From the NCBI GenBank assembly GCA_035532935.1, contig DATKQE010000011.1:13510-77509 (forward strand): 64,000 nucleotides of DNA. Direction: 5' to 3'. The DNA comes from DATJLY01 sp035532935 (lineage in GTDB: Bacteria > Pseudomonadota > Alphaproteobacteria > ATCC43930 > CGMCC-115725). How positions within the stretch are numbered: the stretch's first letter is position 1; each line of letters opens with the position of its first letter. Below, one piece after another: positions 43,156 through 51,703 of this stretch. The notes under the pieces were generated by a model. It had not been told where the DNA came from. It saw only the letters and a list, made by a program, of their open reading frames with translations, and made no database searches. The position numbers and the translations under genes are program-made.

Positions 43156-43392
43156 ATGAGCATCAAGGGGAAGGCCTGCATCGCCGGCGTGTTCGAGCAT
43201 CTGACGCGCAAGGCCGACGACAAGTCGCCGGGTCGGCTCCACGCCGAATGCGCCAAGGGCGCGCTCGACATCGCCAATCATCTCGGCCTGCGGCCCCGCC
43301 ACATCGATTCGGCCGGGCGGCGCAAGCGATCGCGCGCCGGCGGCGCTCAGTGCGTGTGGCCGAGGAGCACCATCGAGATCGCCGGCACGTAG
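43156..43392 (+). pseudogene. Remnant of a thiolase-family gene (N-terminus only)
   Basis: The first ~48 residues (MSIKGKACIAGVFEHLTRKAD, LHAECAKGALDIANHLGL) match the N-terminus of thiolase-like acetyl-CoA acetyltransferases, then the frame runs into unrelated sequence overlapping the 3' end of the TRAP permease gene and stops after 78 residues. A GGAG site still precedes the ATG. Thiolases are about 390 residues long, so more than 85 percent is lost. It is a leftover of a lipid or aromatic degradation locus. Confidence 0.55.
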
Positions 43393-44627
43393 GTGATGAG
43401 CAAGAGCGCCGCGAAGTTGATGACCATGAAGGGCAGTACGCCGAGATAGATGTTGCCGAGCGGCGTCTCGAAGACGGCCTGCGAGGAGAACAGGTTGAGG
43501 CCGAAGGGCGGCATGTACATCCCGATGCTGAGATTGACCGCCATGATGATGCCGAAATGGATCGGGTTCACGCCCACGTGCTCGACGATGGGGAGCAGCA
43601 GCGGCGTCAGAATGAGGATCGCCGGCGCCGGCTCGAGGAAACTGCCGGCCCCGAGCAGCCCGACATTGATGAACAGCAGAAGCTCCCAGCGCGGCATGTG
43701 CAGGGATTCCATCGCGGCGACGATGTGCTGGGGGACGCCGCTCGTCGTCAGTAGCCAGCCATAGATCCCGGCCGCGGTCACGATGAGAAGAATCTGCGAG
43801 ATGAGGAAGGACGCGCTCTTCAGAATGCGCCACAGCCCGGCGAGATCGACCTCGCGATAGATCACCATGGTGACGAAGAGGGAATAGATCACGGCGACGC
43901 CCGCCGCTTCGGTCGGGGTGAACACGCCGCCATAGATGCCGCCGAAGATCACCACCAGCGTGCCGAGCGACCAGCCGGCCTCCTTGGTCGTTGCCCAGAT
44001 ATTGACCCAGCGCGCCTTCGAGGCGAGCGGCACGCGCTTGATATGGGCATAGGTCATGACGAAGGCGGCGTCGATGACGCCGATGAGAATGCTCGGCAGG
44101 ACGCCCGCGGTGAACAGGTACACCGCCGATTGCTCCGCCGACATCGAATAGAGGATCATCGCGATCGACGGCGGTATCACGACCGCGATCGCGCCCGACG
44201 AGGCGATGAGCCCGACCGAGAAGCGTTCGTTGTAGCCGGCCTCGCGCAGCGAGGGATAGATCATCCGCCCGATCGCCACCACCGTGCCCACCGCGGTGTG
44301 CGCCATCGCGCCGAAGAGTTCGGAGGCCGCGACCGTCGTCACCGCCAGCGAGCCGCGCACCCCGCCGATCAGCGCCATGACCCACTCGATCACGCGCCGG
44401 GCGATGCCGCCTTGCGCCATGATCTCGCCCGCGAGCACGAAGAACGGCACGGCCAGCAGCGGGAAATTGTCGAGACTGCCGAACATGTAGGTCTGTATCG
44501 TCGTGGTCGGCACCCCGGCGATGAACACCACCGCGGTGATCGACGCGATCAGCAGGATGAGGAAGATCGGAAAACCGAGGATCAGCAGGATCGCCGGCAG
44601 GATGAAATAGACGAAGGTGCTCGACAT
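43347..44627 (-). CDS. TRAP transporter large permease (DctM family)
   Basis: 426 residues, about 12 membrane helices. Family motifs include GIPTTTIQTY-like start VPTTTIQTYMFGSLDNFPLLAVPFFVLAGEIM (in part), PSREAGYNERFSVGLIASSG and GMYMPPFGLNLFSSQAVF. It is the sodium-coupled translocation subunit importing an organic acid with DctQ and a periplasmic binding protein. It is the last gene of a TRAP set read on the minus strand and overlaps the thiolase remnant by 46 bp. Ligand unknown. Confidence 0.92.
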   Translation of the reverse strand: MSSTFVYFILPAILLILGFPIFLILLIASITAVVFIAGVPTTTIQTYMFGSLDNFPLLAVPFFVLAGEIMAQGGIARRVIEWVMALIGGVRGSLAVTTVAASELFGAMAHTAVGTVVAIGRMIYPSLREAGYNERFSVGLIASSGAIAVVIPPSIAMILYSMSAEQSAVYLFTAGVLPSILIGVIDAAFVMTYAHIKRVPLASKARWVNIWATTKEAGWSLGTLVVIFGGIYGGVFTPTEAAGVAVIYSLFVTMVIYREVDLAGLWRILKSASFLISQILLIVTAAGIYGWLLTTSGVPQHIVAAMESLHMPRWELLLFINVGLLGAGSFLEPAPAILILTPLLLPIVEHVGVNPIHFGIIMAVNLSIGMYMPPFGLNLFSSQAVFETPLGNIYLGVLPFMVINFAALLLITYVPAISMVLLGHTH

Positions 44628-44666
44628 GGGGGCGGCGTCTCCGCGAAAATCGGTTCGATCGCGATC

Positions 44667-45179
44667 TCAGTGATGGGATCGACCCGCTTGGGCGCCGCCG
44701 CTGGTGCGTGCGCGGGTGAGAAGCCGCACGACGACGAGGATCGCCATCAGCGAGAGCCCGAGCGGCACCAGCCCCTGCGGAATGACGAGGGGAAAATTGG
44801 CCGCCTCGCTGCGTTCGTCGAACGCCGCCAGGTCGGCGATGACCGGCCACGCGAAAATCGTGAGCGCGACCGCGGTCGCGATGAAGGCGAGCTCGGCGAA
44901 GAGGTTGAGCGCCTCGCGCGCCTTCGCGGGCATCATGCCGATCATCACGTCCATGCGGATCTGTCGTCCCTCCCAGGCCACGGCGCAACTACCGAAGAAC
45001 ACGACGCCGACCATCAGGAACAGCATCGCCTCTTCCGCCCACGAGATCGACACGCTGAAGAAATAGCGGCCGATGACGTTGGCGAAATTGAGCAGGACGC
45101 TGGCGAACAGTGCCACTGCCGAGATCGCGCGCGTGACGGTCAGGATGGCACGCACGCATTTAAGGACGATATCGATCAT
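44667..45179 (-). CDS. TRAP transporter small permease (DctQ family)
   Basis: 170 residues with four membrane helices (about 10-32, 45-65, 85-108, 128-148). YFFSVSISWAEEAMLFLMVGVVFFGSCAVAWEGRQIRMDVMI is the DctQ core, shown here in separate parts: SWAEE and GRQIRMDV. It joins the large subunit in the membrane. Its ATG overlaps the stop of the truncated binding-protein gene by 4 bp, so its translation may depend on that remnant. Confidence 0.88.
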   Translation of the reverse strand: MIDIVLKCVRAILTVTRAISAVALFASVLLNFANVIGRYFFSVSISWAEEAMLFLMVGVVFFGSCAVAWEGRQIRMDVMIGMMPAKAREALNLFAELAFIATAVALTIFAWPVIADLAAFDERSEAANFPLVIPQGLVPLGLSLMAILVVVRLLTRARTSGGAQAGRSHH

Positions 45180-45451
45180 AGGAACGCTCCAGCCTCACGC
45201 CCTCTCTCGTCCCCGCCGATGGTCGAAAGTGTCTTCATCATCGATGCCTGCTCGGCCCTCGGCCGTTGGATCGGCGCGCCACCGCCGCCTTGCCACACCT
45301 CGCGCTGCGGCGCATAGGAATTGAGCTCCCGGGGAACGCCCACCGCGGCATCAGCGGGTGCTGCCGCAAGTGCGCCCAAGGCCACGGCAAGCACCGCGGC
45401 CGCCCACGGCCGCGCCACGGCTCCGCTTGCCACAGGTCTCGATGTGCGCAT
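45176..45451 (-). pseudogene. Internally deleted TRAP binding-protein gene
   Basis: 91 residues: a signal peptide (MRTSRPVASGAVARPWAAAV ... APADA) joined to about 50 residues from the C-terminal end of a DctP protein, with EQASMMKTLSTIG, a phrase identical in the intact copy at 45688. About 240 residues in between, holding the ligand-binding fold, are missing. The last residues are also changed. The gene retains a GGGAGG ribosome binding site and a 4-bp overlap with dctQ, so it can still be translated and may only couple dctQ. Confidence 0.75.
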
Positions 45452-45687
45452 GGATGCCTCCCTGGGTTCCAGGCCTTCACGGGTGCCTACTCCGTGTGGC
45501 TCGGCTTTTTTCGAACGAGCGCCAAACCGCGGGCATGCCCGCCGCAAGAGCGAGTGAAACCATATGCCCATCCGCTTGCGCTGGCAACCGGAACGGCGTC
45601 GCCGCCGCTACTTGAGACGAGGCAAGACGGCCGCCAGGGTTTCGACGGCCGTTCCTTCGGCCGCGGCCGGCCGGTTCGCCGCGGCGA

Positions 45688-46719
45688 TCACTCGGTCCGC
45701 TTCGCCGCCGCGATCATCGTCTCGTAGGCCGCATGCAGCGCCGGCTTCGACTTGGTCTCGTCTTCGCCGATGGTCGAAAGCGTCTTCATCATCGACGCCT
45801 GCTCGGCCGGCGGCAGTTCGATCAACTCGCCGCCCCGACTTTTCCATACTTCGCGCTGCTGCGCATAGAATTTGAGTTCCCAGGGGATGACCGCGGCCGT
45901 CGCCTTGTCGGCATCCGCCGTGAGGATCTTCTGCAGGTCCTTGGGCAGCCCGTCGAACCATTTCTTGCTGAGGAACGCCATCGAGAAGATGAAGGGCTGT
46001 CCCGTCTCGGTGATGTATTTCGCCGCATCCTGGTAATGCATCGTCGTGTCGACCGTGATCGCGGCCACCGCGCCGTCGATCGTTCCCTGCTGCATCGCCG
46101 GCAGCACGTCGGCAAGCGTCATGGCGACCGGCGTGCCGCCAAGGCGCCGAACCATCTCCTCCTGCATGTTCGCCGCCAGCACGCGCAGCTTCTTGCCCTT
46201 GAAGTCGGCGAGATGGCGGATCGGTTCGCGGGCGATGACGGAGGACGGCTGGTAGACGAACAGCGCGACGCCGCGGATGCCCTTATTGGCGCCGAGCCCG
46301 AGCATCATTTGCTTGAACTTGGCATCGTGGACCAGGCGCACCGCGTGATCCATGCCGTCGACGATGCCCGGGGTGGACGGGACCTCGTAGCGCTCGTCGA
46401 CGCCGACCAGGAATTCCGGCGGACCGATATAGCCCTGGATCGCGCCGAACTGCACGCCCTCGATCTCGCGCGGGATCGAGCCCAATTGGCTCGCGGGATA
46501 GATCTCGCCCTTGATGCGGCCGCCGGAATCCTTTGCCACATCGGCGGCAAAGATCTTGCACCATTCGTGCTGCGCGTCATTGAGGGTGGCGAGCCCCAGT
46601 TTCATGACAAAAGTCTGGCCGTCCGCCGCGGCCCTGGCGGGCCCCGCCGCAACCGCGGCCAGGCCCACGGCAAGGACGGCGGCCGCCCACGGCCGTGACA
46701 CGGGTCTCGTTGTGAGCAT
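45688..46719 (-). CDS. TRAP transporter periplasmic binding protein (DctP family), copy 2
   Basis: 343 residues with a signal peptide (ending about ARAAADG), then the DctP fold: KLGLATLNDAQHEWCKIF, KGEIYPASQLGSIPREIEG, VDERYEVPSTPGIVDGM and the C-terminal PAEQASMMKTLSTIG. It binds an unknown organic acid. It is very similar to the next copy and to the truncated one downstream. The start ATG 46719 follows GGGAGGAAT; a longer frame has no ribosome binding site. The intergenic sequence 5' of it is also repeated before the other copies. Confidence 0.9.
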   Translation of the reverse strand: MLTTRPVSRPWAAAVLAVGLAAVAAGPARAAADGQTFVMKLGLATLNDAQHEWCKIFAADVAKDSGGRIKGEIYPASQLGSIPREIEGVQFGAIQGYIGPPEFLVGVDERYEVPSTPGIVDGMDHAVRLVHDAKFKQMMLGLGANKGIRGVALFVYQPSSVIAREPIRHLADFKGKKLRVLAANMQEEMVRRLGGTPVAMTLADVLPAMQQGTIDGAVAAITVDTTMHYQDAAKYITETGQPFIFSMAFLSKKWFDGLPKDLQKILTADADKATAAVIPWELKFYAQQREVWKSRGGELIELPPAEQASMMKTLSTIGEDETKSKPALHAAYETMIAAAKRTE

Positions 46720-46923
46720 CGATTCCTCCCCAGGATTCGGGCTTTCGCGGATGTCAAACCCGCATTGCCCGGTCATTGACCGGCAACCGGCAACCGGCGA
46801 TCGTGCCCGCCGCAGGGCCACCGGAAACCATAGGCCCCTTCGCTCGCGCGGGCAACCGGAACGGCCGCGACCGCCACATGCGCGATGGCGGGCCGGCCTA
46901 GCCCGAACGGTTCGCCGGAACGC

Positions 46924-47961
46924 TCACTGGGTCCGCTTTGCCGCCGCGACCAGCGTTTCATAGGCCGCGTGCAGCGCCGGCTTCGACTTCGTCAAGTCGT
47001 TGCCGATGTTCGACAGTGACTTCATCATCGCAGCTTCCTCGGCCGGCGGCAGGCTGATGAGCTGTCCGCCCTTGTCGACCCACACCTTGCGCTGCTGCTG
47101 ATAGAACGCCACCGCCCACGGCGAGATCTCGGGGCCGAGCTTGGCGCCGTCGTCGCGGATGATCTTCTGCAGATCCGGCGGCAGCGTCGCGAGCCATTTC
47201 TGGCTCATCTCGGCGACCGAGAAGATGTAGCGCTGGTTGGTCTCGGTGATGTACTTGGCAGCGTCGTAATAATGCATCGTGGTGAAGATCGCCACCTGTG
47301 CCACTGCGCCGTCGACCGCGCCCTGCTGCAGCGCCGGCAGCACGTCGCCGAGCGACATTGCCACCGGCGTCGCACCGAGCCGGTAGACCTGTTCGTTCTC
47401 GAATTTCGAGGCGAGCGTGCGGAGCTTCAAGCCCTTGAATCCGGCCAGATCGCGCACCGGCTTGCGCGTCACGATCGAGGTCGGGGCGGAGATGAAGAGG
47501 CTGATGCCGGTGAGCCCCTTGTTGGCGCCGAACCCCAGGATCATCTTGCGCAGCTCGGGATCATTGGCGGTGCGGATCGCGTGATCCGGGTTCTCGAACA
47601 ATCCGGGCGCGGTCATGATCTCGAACCGCTCGTCGACGCCGATGAGGAATTCCGGCGGCCCGACCCAGCCCTGGATCGCACCGAACTGGGTGCCCTCGAT
47701 CTGGCGCGGGATCGAGCCGAGCTGGCTCGCCGGATAGATCTGGGCCTTGATGCGGCCGCCGGAGTCCTTCTCGACCATGGCGGCGAAGCGCTTCATCCAT
47801 TCGTGCTGCGCGTCGTTGAGCGTGGCGGTGCTGAGCTTCATCAAATAGGTCTGGCCGTCCGCCGCGGCCGCGGAATGCGGCGTCAGGGCGAGACAGGCCA
47901 TGAGCGCGCCCGCAGCGACGGCCGCGCGCACACGCGAAAATGCCGGGGGTCGGTGCATCAT
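46924..47961 (-). CDS. TRAP transporter periplasmic binding protein (DctP family), copy 1
   Basis: 345 residues: signal peptide (about 1-33, ending HSAAAADG), then KLSTATLNDAQHEWMKRFAA, AQIYPASQLGSIPRQIEG, VGPPEFLIGVDERFE and PALHAAYETLVAAAKRTQ. The last phrase is nearly identical to copy 2, pointing to a tandem duplication. Two close ATG codons (47961, 47958) follow a GAGGAA site; the second has better spacing. It lies 28 bp downstream of the Rieske oxygenase gene on the same strand, so transport and oxygenase may be co-transcribed. Confidence 0.9.
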   Translation of the reverse strand: MMHRPPAFSRVRAAVAAGALMACLALTPHSAAAADGQTYLMKLSTATLNDAQHEWMKRFAAMVEKDSGGRIKAQIYPASQLGSIPRQIEGTQFGAIQGWVGPPEFLIGVDERFEIMTAPGLFENPDHAIRTANDPELRKMILGFGANKGLTGISLFISAPTSIVTRKPVRDLAGFKGLKLRTLASKFENEQVYRLGATPVAMSLGDVLPALQQGAVDGAVAQVAIFTTMHYYDAAKYITETNQRYIFSVAEMSQKWLATLPPDLQKIIRDDGAKLGPEISPWAVAFYQQQRKVWVDKGGQLISLPPAEEAAMMKSLSNIGNDLTKSKPALHAAYETLVAAAKRTQ

Positions 47962-47989
47962 TTCCTCGTTGCTGGGTTGATGGGATGAA

Positions 47990-49030
47990 CTACGACGGAA
48001 CCGGTGCCGATCCGGCCGCTTCGGCCCGGATCATGTCGTCGAGGATGCGGCGGACCTGGAGCTGCGCGACATCGGTGGCGACGTCGATGAGCCCTTCCAG
48101 TTCGCCGCCGCGGAGATTGAGCTGCTGCGCCTCGAGTATCACCTTGTCCTCGAGGAACGTGTCGCGCGAGCCCTCGAACAGGAGGCGCGACATGTCCGCG
48201 TCGTCGCGGCGGAAGTTGCGGGCGAAGCCGAAATTATAGTGGCAGCTTGTCTCGGTCTCGGGCGTGACGAGATGGCTCGACCAGATCGAAATGCCCTGGC
48301 TGCGGTCGCCTTCGGGCGCGCCGGTGCCGTGCCGCGCGCAGCCGACATCGATATAGACGATCGAGGGCGGCTTCCACGTCGCCCATTGCCAGCGGTCGAC
48401 CCGGCCGTTGAAGCCGCCCGCCTTCGCGAAAAGCGGCGGCGGGTCCATGTCGATCATCCATCGTCCGGTGCGGATCCCGTCCGGCAGGCGCTCGGTTCGC
48501 GTCGGAATCCGGGCCTCCCGCGGGTCGCCGGCGATGGTGCGATGATGGATGTAGCTGACATGGGTGAAGTCGAGAAGGTTGTCGATCAGGAGCTGGGCGT
48601 TCGCTTCGATGCGAATGTAGCCGGGCGTCGCCGCCCATTCCGGGTGGTCGAGCCAGGGCAGCTCGGGAATGAGCGCCGCATCGGCGCGCGCGGGATCGCC
48701 CATCCAGATCCACACCACGTTCCATTGCTCGTGCACGGGATAGGCACGTACCTGCGCCCCGGGCGGCACCTGCGCCTGGATCGGCACCTCGACGCATTGT
48801 CCCGCCGCATCGAATTTGAGGCCGTGATAGCCGCAGCGCAGCGCATCGCCGTCGACCGTGCCGCACGACAGCGGTGCCGCGCGGTGGCAGCAACGATCCG
48901 CCAGCGCCGCCGCGCGGCCGCCCTCGCCGCGGAACAGCACCACTTTCTCGCCGAGGAAGACGCGGCCGACCGGCCTCGCGCCGAGGTCCTGCGCCCAGAT
49001 CGCCGCATACCACCCGTTACGGACGAACAT
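47990..49030 (-). CDS. Rieske non-haem iron oxygenase (VanA/aromatic demethylase-like alpha subunit)
   Basis: 346 residues. Rieske ligands C47-H49 (DRCCHR) and C66-H69 (RCGYHG) are spaced as in single-subunit oxygenases. The catalytic iron site is LLIDNLLDFTHVSYIHHRT, with D/H/H at about 152-166. Such enzymes hydroxylate or demethylate aromatic and related compounds with an external reductase, which is not adjacent. It starts the TRAP operon side and diverges from the GMC gene; a tandem 15-bp repeat lies between. Similar to VanA-type vanillate demethylase, substrate unknown. Confidence 0.88.
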   Translation of the reverse strand: MFVRNGWYAAIWAQDLGARPVGRVFLGEKVVLFRGEGGRAAALADRCCHRAAPLSCGTVDGDALRCGYHGLKFDAAGQCVEVPIQAQVPPGAQVRAYPVHEQWNVVWIWMGDPARADAALIPELPWLDHPEWAATPGYIRIEANAQLLIDNLLDFTHVSYIHHRTIAGDPREARIPTRTERLPDGIRTGRWMIDMDPPPLFAKAGGFNGRVDRWQWATWKPPSIVYIDVGCARHGTGAPEGDRSQGISIWSSHLVTPETETSCHYNFGFARNFRRDDADMSRLLFEGSRDTFLEDKVILEAQQLNLRGGELEGLIDVATDVAQLQVRRILDDMIRAEAAGSAPVPS

Positions 49031-49049
49031 TATGGCATTTCCTCACTTT

Positions 49050-49079
49050 ACCCATCGGAACGACACCCATCGGAACGAT
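49050..49079. repeat. Two tandem 15-bp direct repeats in the divergent promoter region
   Basis: ACCCATCGGAACGAC (49050-49064) is directly followed by ACCCATCGGAACGAT (49065-49079), 14 of 15 bases identical. It lies between the Rieske oxygenase start (49030) and the GMC start (49154). Spacing of 15 bp is 1.4 turns of DNA. It is a good candidate for a regulator binding site, but no regulator gene is in the cluster. Confidence 0.5.
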
Positions 49080-49153
49080 AAGCGCAATCGCGCGTGCTGG
49101 CAAGTTGACGTGCCCGGCGCTTCGGGCCAGTTTCGGACGTGGGAGGAAAGGGG

Positions 49154-50788
49154 ATGCCGAACCAGGCTTACGACTACGTCATTGTCGGCGCGGGGTCGGC
49201 GGGCTCGACGCTCGCCAACCGGCTCACCGCGGCGGACGGCGCGCGCGTGCTCGTGCTCGAGGCGGGCGGCTGGGACCGCGATCCGCTGCTGCACGTGCCG
49301 CTCGCCTGGGGCTGGATGCTGCTGCACCGCATGCATGACTGGCAGTATTTCGCCGAGCCCGAGGCGACGATGGGCGGCCGCGCCCTCGAATGCGCCCGCG
49401 GCAAGGTGATCGGCGGCAGCTCGTCGATCAACGCCATGGCCTATGTCCGCGGCCATCGCGGCGATTACGAGCGCTGGGCCGCTTCGGGTCTCACCGCCTG
49501 GTCCTATGCTCATGTCCTGCCCTATTTCCGCCGTCAGGAAACCTGGGAAGGCGGCGCCAGCGAATTCCGCGGCGGCGACGGGCCGCTGGCGACGATGCGG
49601 ACGCGATTCGAGGACCCGGTCGTCGCTGCCTTCACCGCCGCCGGCGTGGCGGCCGGCCATAAGGTCACGGACGACTACAACGGCGCGCAGCAGGAGGGCT
49701 TCGCGCCGCTGCAGAATACGATCCGCGACGGCCGGCGGTGCAGCGCCGCGGTTGCCTATCTGCGGCCGGCGCTGGCGCGCGGCAATCTGACCGTCGAGAC
49801 GCGCGCGCTGGTCACCCGGATCGTGCTCGAAGGCGGCCGCGCCGTCGGCGTCGAATATGCGAAGGGCGGCGCCACCCAAATCGTGCGGGCCGAGCGCGAG
49901 GTGATCCTCGCGGGCGGCGTCATCAACTCGCCGCAGCTTCTCATGCTGTCGGGGATCGGCGATCCCGACGCGCTGCGCGCGCACGGCATCGCCGTGGCCG
50001 TGCCGCTCAAGGGCGTCGGCCAGAACCTTCAGGACCACATCTCGGTCGCGGTCGCCTATGCCCGCTCGGCGCCCGGCCCGATCCATGCGAAGCTCCGCAT
50101 CGACCGCGTCGCCGTCGAGCTCGCGAAGACGCAGTTCCGTGGCACCGGCATCACCGCCGACGTGTTCGGCGGGGTGATGGCGTTCCTCGACAGCGGCCGC
50201 GGCGCGAAGCTGCCGGACATCCAGCTTCTGTTCAACGCCGCGCCGATGACCGCCGGCCCTTATCTCAGCCCGTTCCGCCGTCCTTATGCCGACGGCTTCG
50301 CCTGCCGCGCCGTGCTCTTGCGCCCCGAGAGCCGCGGCGCGGTGAGCCTGGTCTCGGCCGATCCGCGCACCGCGCCGCGCATCCGCCAGAATTTCCTTGC
50401 CACCGACAACGATTGGGCGACGCTGCGCGCTGGCGTGCGGCTGGTGCGCGACATCGGCCGCCAGGCGCCGCTTGCGAGCTTCGTCGCAGCCGAGCTCGCG
50501 CCGGGCCGCGACGGCGACAAGGACGCGGCGATCGATGCGCATGTCCGCGCCACCGCCATCACCGTGCATCACCCGCTCGGCACCTGCCGCATGGGACAAG
50601 ACGCCGATGCGATGGCGGTGGTCGATCCCGAGCTTCGCGTCCGCGGCGTCGATGGGCTCAGGATCGTCGATGCCTCGGTGATGCCCGACCTCGTTGGCGG
50701 CAACATCAACGCGCCCGTGATCATGATCGCCGAGAAGGCGGCGGACCTCGTCCTCGGGCGGGTTCCGCCCGCCCCGGTCAATGTGTAG
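49154..50788 (+). CDS. GMC-family FAD oxidoreductase
   Basis: 544 residues. FAD-binding YVIVGAGSAGSTLANRL at the start, GMC signature KVIGGSSSINAMAYVRGH, and the C-terminal active-site pair TVHHPLGTCRMG with the second histidine/asparagine in VGGNINAPVIMIAEKAAD. GMC enzymes oxidise primary or secondary alcohols (choline dehydrogenase, alcohol dehydrogenase groups). ATG 49154 follows GGAGGAAAG; an earlier in-frame start is poorer. It leads the plus-strand catabolic operon. Substrate unknown. Confidence 0.93.
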   Translation: MPNQAYDYVIVGAGSAGSTLANRLTAADGARVLVLEAGGWDRDPLLHVPLAWGWMLLHRMHDWQYFAEPEATMGGRALECARGKVIGGSSSINAMAYVRGHRGDYERWAASGLTAWSYAHVLPYFRRQETWEGGASEFRGGDGPLATMRTRFEDPVVAAFTAAGVAAGHKVTDDYNGAQQEGFAPLQNTIRDGRRCSAAVAYLRPALARGNLTVETRALVTRIVLEGGRAVGVEYAKGGATQIVRAEREVILAGGVINSPQLLMLSGIGDPDALRAHGIAVAVPLKGVGQNLQDHISVAVAYARSAPGPIHAKLRIDRVAVELAKTQFRGTGITADVFGGVMAFLDSGRGAKLPDIQLLFNAAPMTAGPYLSPFRRPYADGFACRAVLLRPESRGAVSLVSADPRTAPRIRQNFLATDNDWATLRAGVRLVRDIGRQAPLASFVAAELAPGRDGDKDAAIDAHVRATAITVHHPLGTCRMGQDADAMAVVDPELRVRGVDGLRIVDASVMPDLVGGNINAPVIMIAEKAADLVLGRVPPAPVNV

Positions 50789-50802
50789 AAGGAATCGCGG
50801 CG

Positions 50803-51219
50803 ATGAACCCAGGCGACATGACCAACGGCGCCGGCGCGGCGGCGGCGCTCGGCGAGATCCTGATCAAGAGCGAGACGATGGCGTGGCACGAGAAATCGCT
50901 CAAGGGCGTGTTCGAGAAGATGTTATGGCGCGACGCGGCGACGGGCGCCTCGATTGCGCTCATCAAGTTTGCCAAGGGCGCCGGCATTCCGGCGCCGCAC
51001 CGCCACGCCGCGAACCAGTTCATGTTCTGCCTCAGCGGGCGCTATGAATACACCGCGACCGGGGTGATGCTGACGCCCGGTTCGTTCTATTGCAATCCCA
51101 AGGGCAACGTGCACGGGCCCGCGGTCGCCCACGAGGAGACCATGGTCGTCGAGATCTATGACGGGCCGCATTATCCCGAGCGGCCGTCCTTCTATGCCAA
51201 CGACGAGGATGCGCGCTGA
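50803..51219 (+). CDS. Cupin domain protein of catabolic cluster
   Basis: 138 residues. One cupin barrel: PAPHRHAANQFMFCLSGRYEYTATG (motif 1, metal-binding His-His) and GSFYCNPKGNVHGPAVAHEE (motif 2), followed by a C-terminal YDGPHYPERPSF. Metal ligands appear intact, so it may be a small dioxygenase or isomerase; sequence around HRH resembles dihydroxyacetophenone-dioxygenase-like cupins, but that is tentative. It follows the GMC gene by 14 bp and shares one base with the RidA-like gene (TGATG). Confidence 0.75.
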   Translation: MNPGDMTNGAGAAAALGEILIKSETMAWHEKSLKGVFEKMLWRDAATGASIALIKFAKGAGIPAPHRHAANQFMFCLSGRYEYTATGVMLTPGSFYCNPKGNVHGPAVAHEETMVVEIYDGPHYPERPSFYANDEDAR

Positions 51220-51614
51220 TGCCCAAGCAACAGATCGTCTCGGACAGGATCAGCCGGCCGAGCGGCCATTTCTCGCAGGCGACGGTGATCGAGGCCAAGG
51301 GCCGCATCGTCTTCATCTCGGGCATGACCGCGCGACGGCCGGACGGCACCATCGCCGGCATCGGCGACATCGAGGCCCAGACCCGCCAGGTATGCGAGAA
51401 CGTCAAGGCGGCGGTCGAGGCCGCGGGCGGCACCATGGACGACATCTGCCGCGTCGATGTCTATGTGCGCAACATGGAGCATTTCGACGCCATTCACAAA
51501 GTGCGGCGCGAGTATTTCAAGCCGCCCGCGCCGGCCTCGACCATGGTCGAGGTGTGCAAGATGACCTCGCCCGAATACCTGATCGAGATCAACGCCATCG
51601 CCGTGGTGGGGTGA
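51219..51614 (+). CDS. RidA/YjgF family protein lacking the catalytic Arg
   Basis: 131 residues: family start HFSQATVIEAKGRIVFISGMTA and IAGIGDIEAQTRQVCENVKAAVEAAGG, closing EYLIEINAIAVV. In RidA a conserved Arg (position in ARSCVEV) anchors the imine substrate; here the segment is PASTMVEV, with Ser in its place. The protein may therefore bind a ligand or act on another substrate than RidA does, comparable to RutC-like members of pyrimidine-type clusters. Its neighbour 51704 encodes a RutA-like monooxygenase. Expression is coupled to the cupin gene. Confidence 0.8.
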   Translation: MPKQQIVSDRISRPSGHFSQATVIEAKGRIVFISGMTARRPDGTIAGIGDIEAQTRQVCENVKAAVEAAGGTMDDICRVDVYVRNMEHFDAIHKVRREYFKPPAPASTMVEVCKMTSPEYLIEINAIAVVG

Positions 51615-51703
51615 GGCGCCGAGACGGCGGCCCGGCGGCAGTGACGTTGACGCGGCGCGGGCGTGCGATGACAATGACCGGGGTAAGGAACAGGGAAGGC
51701 ACC

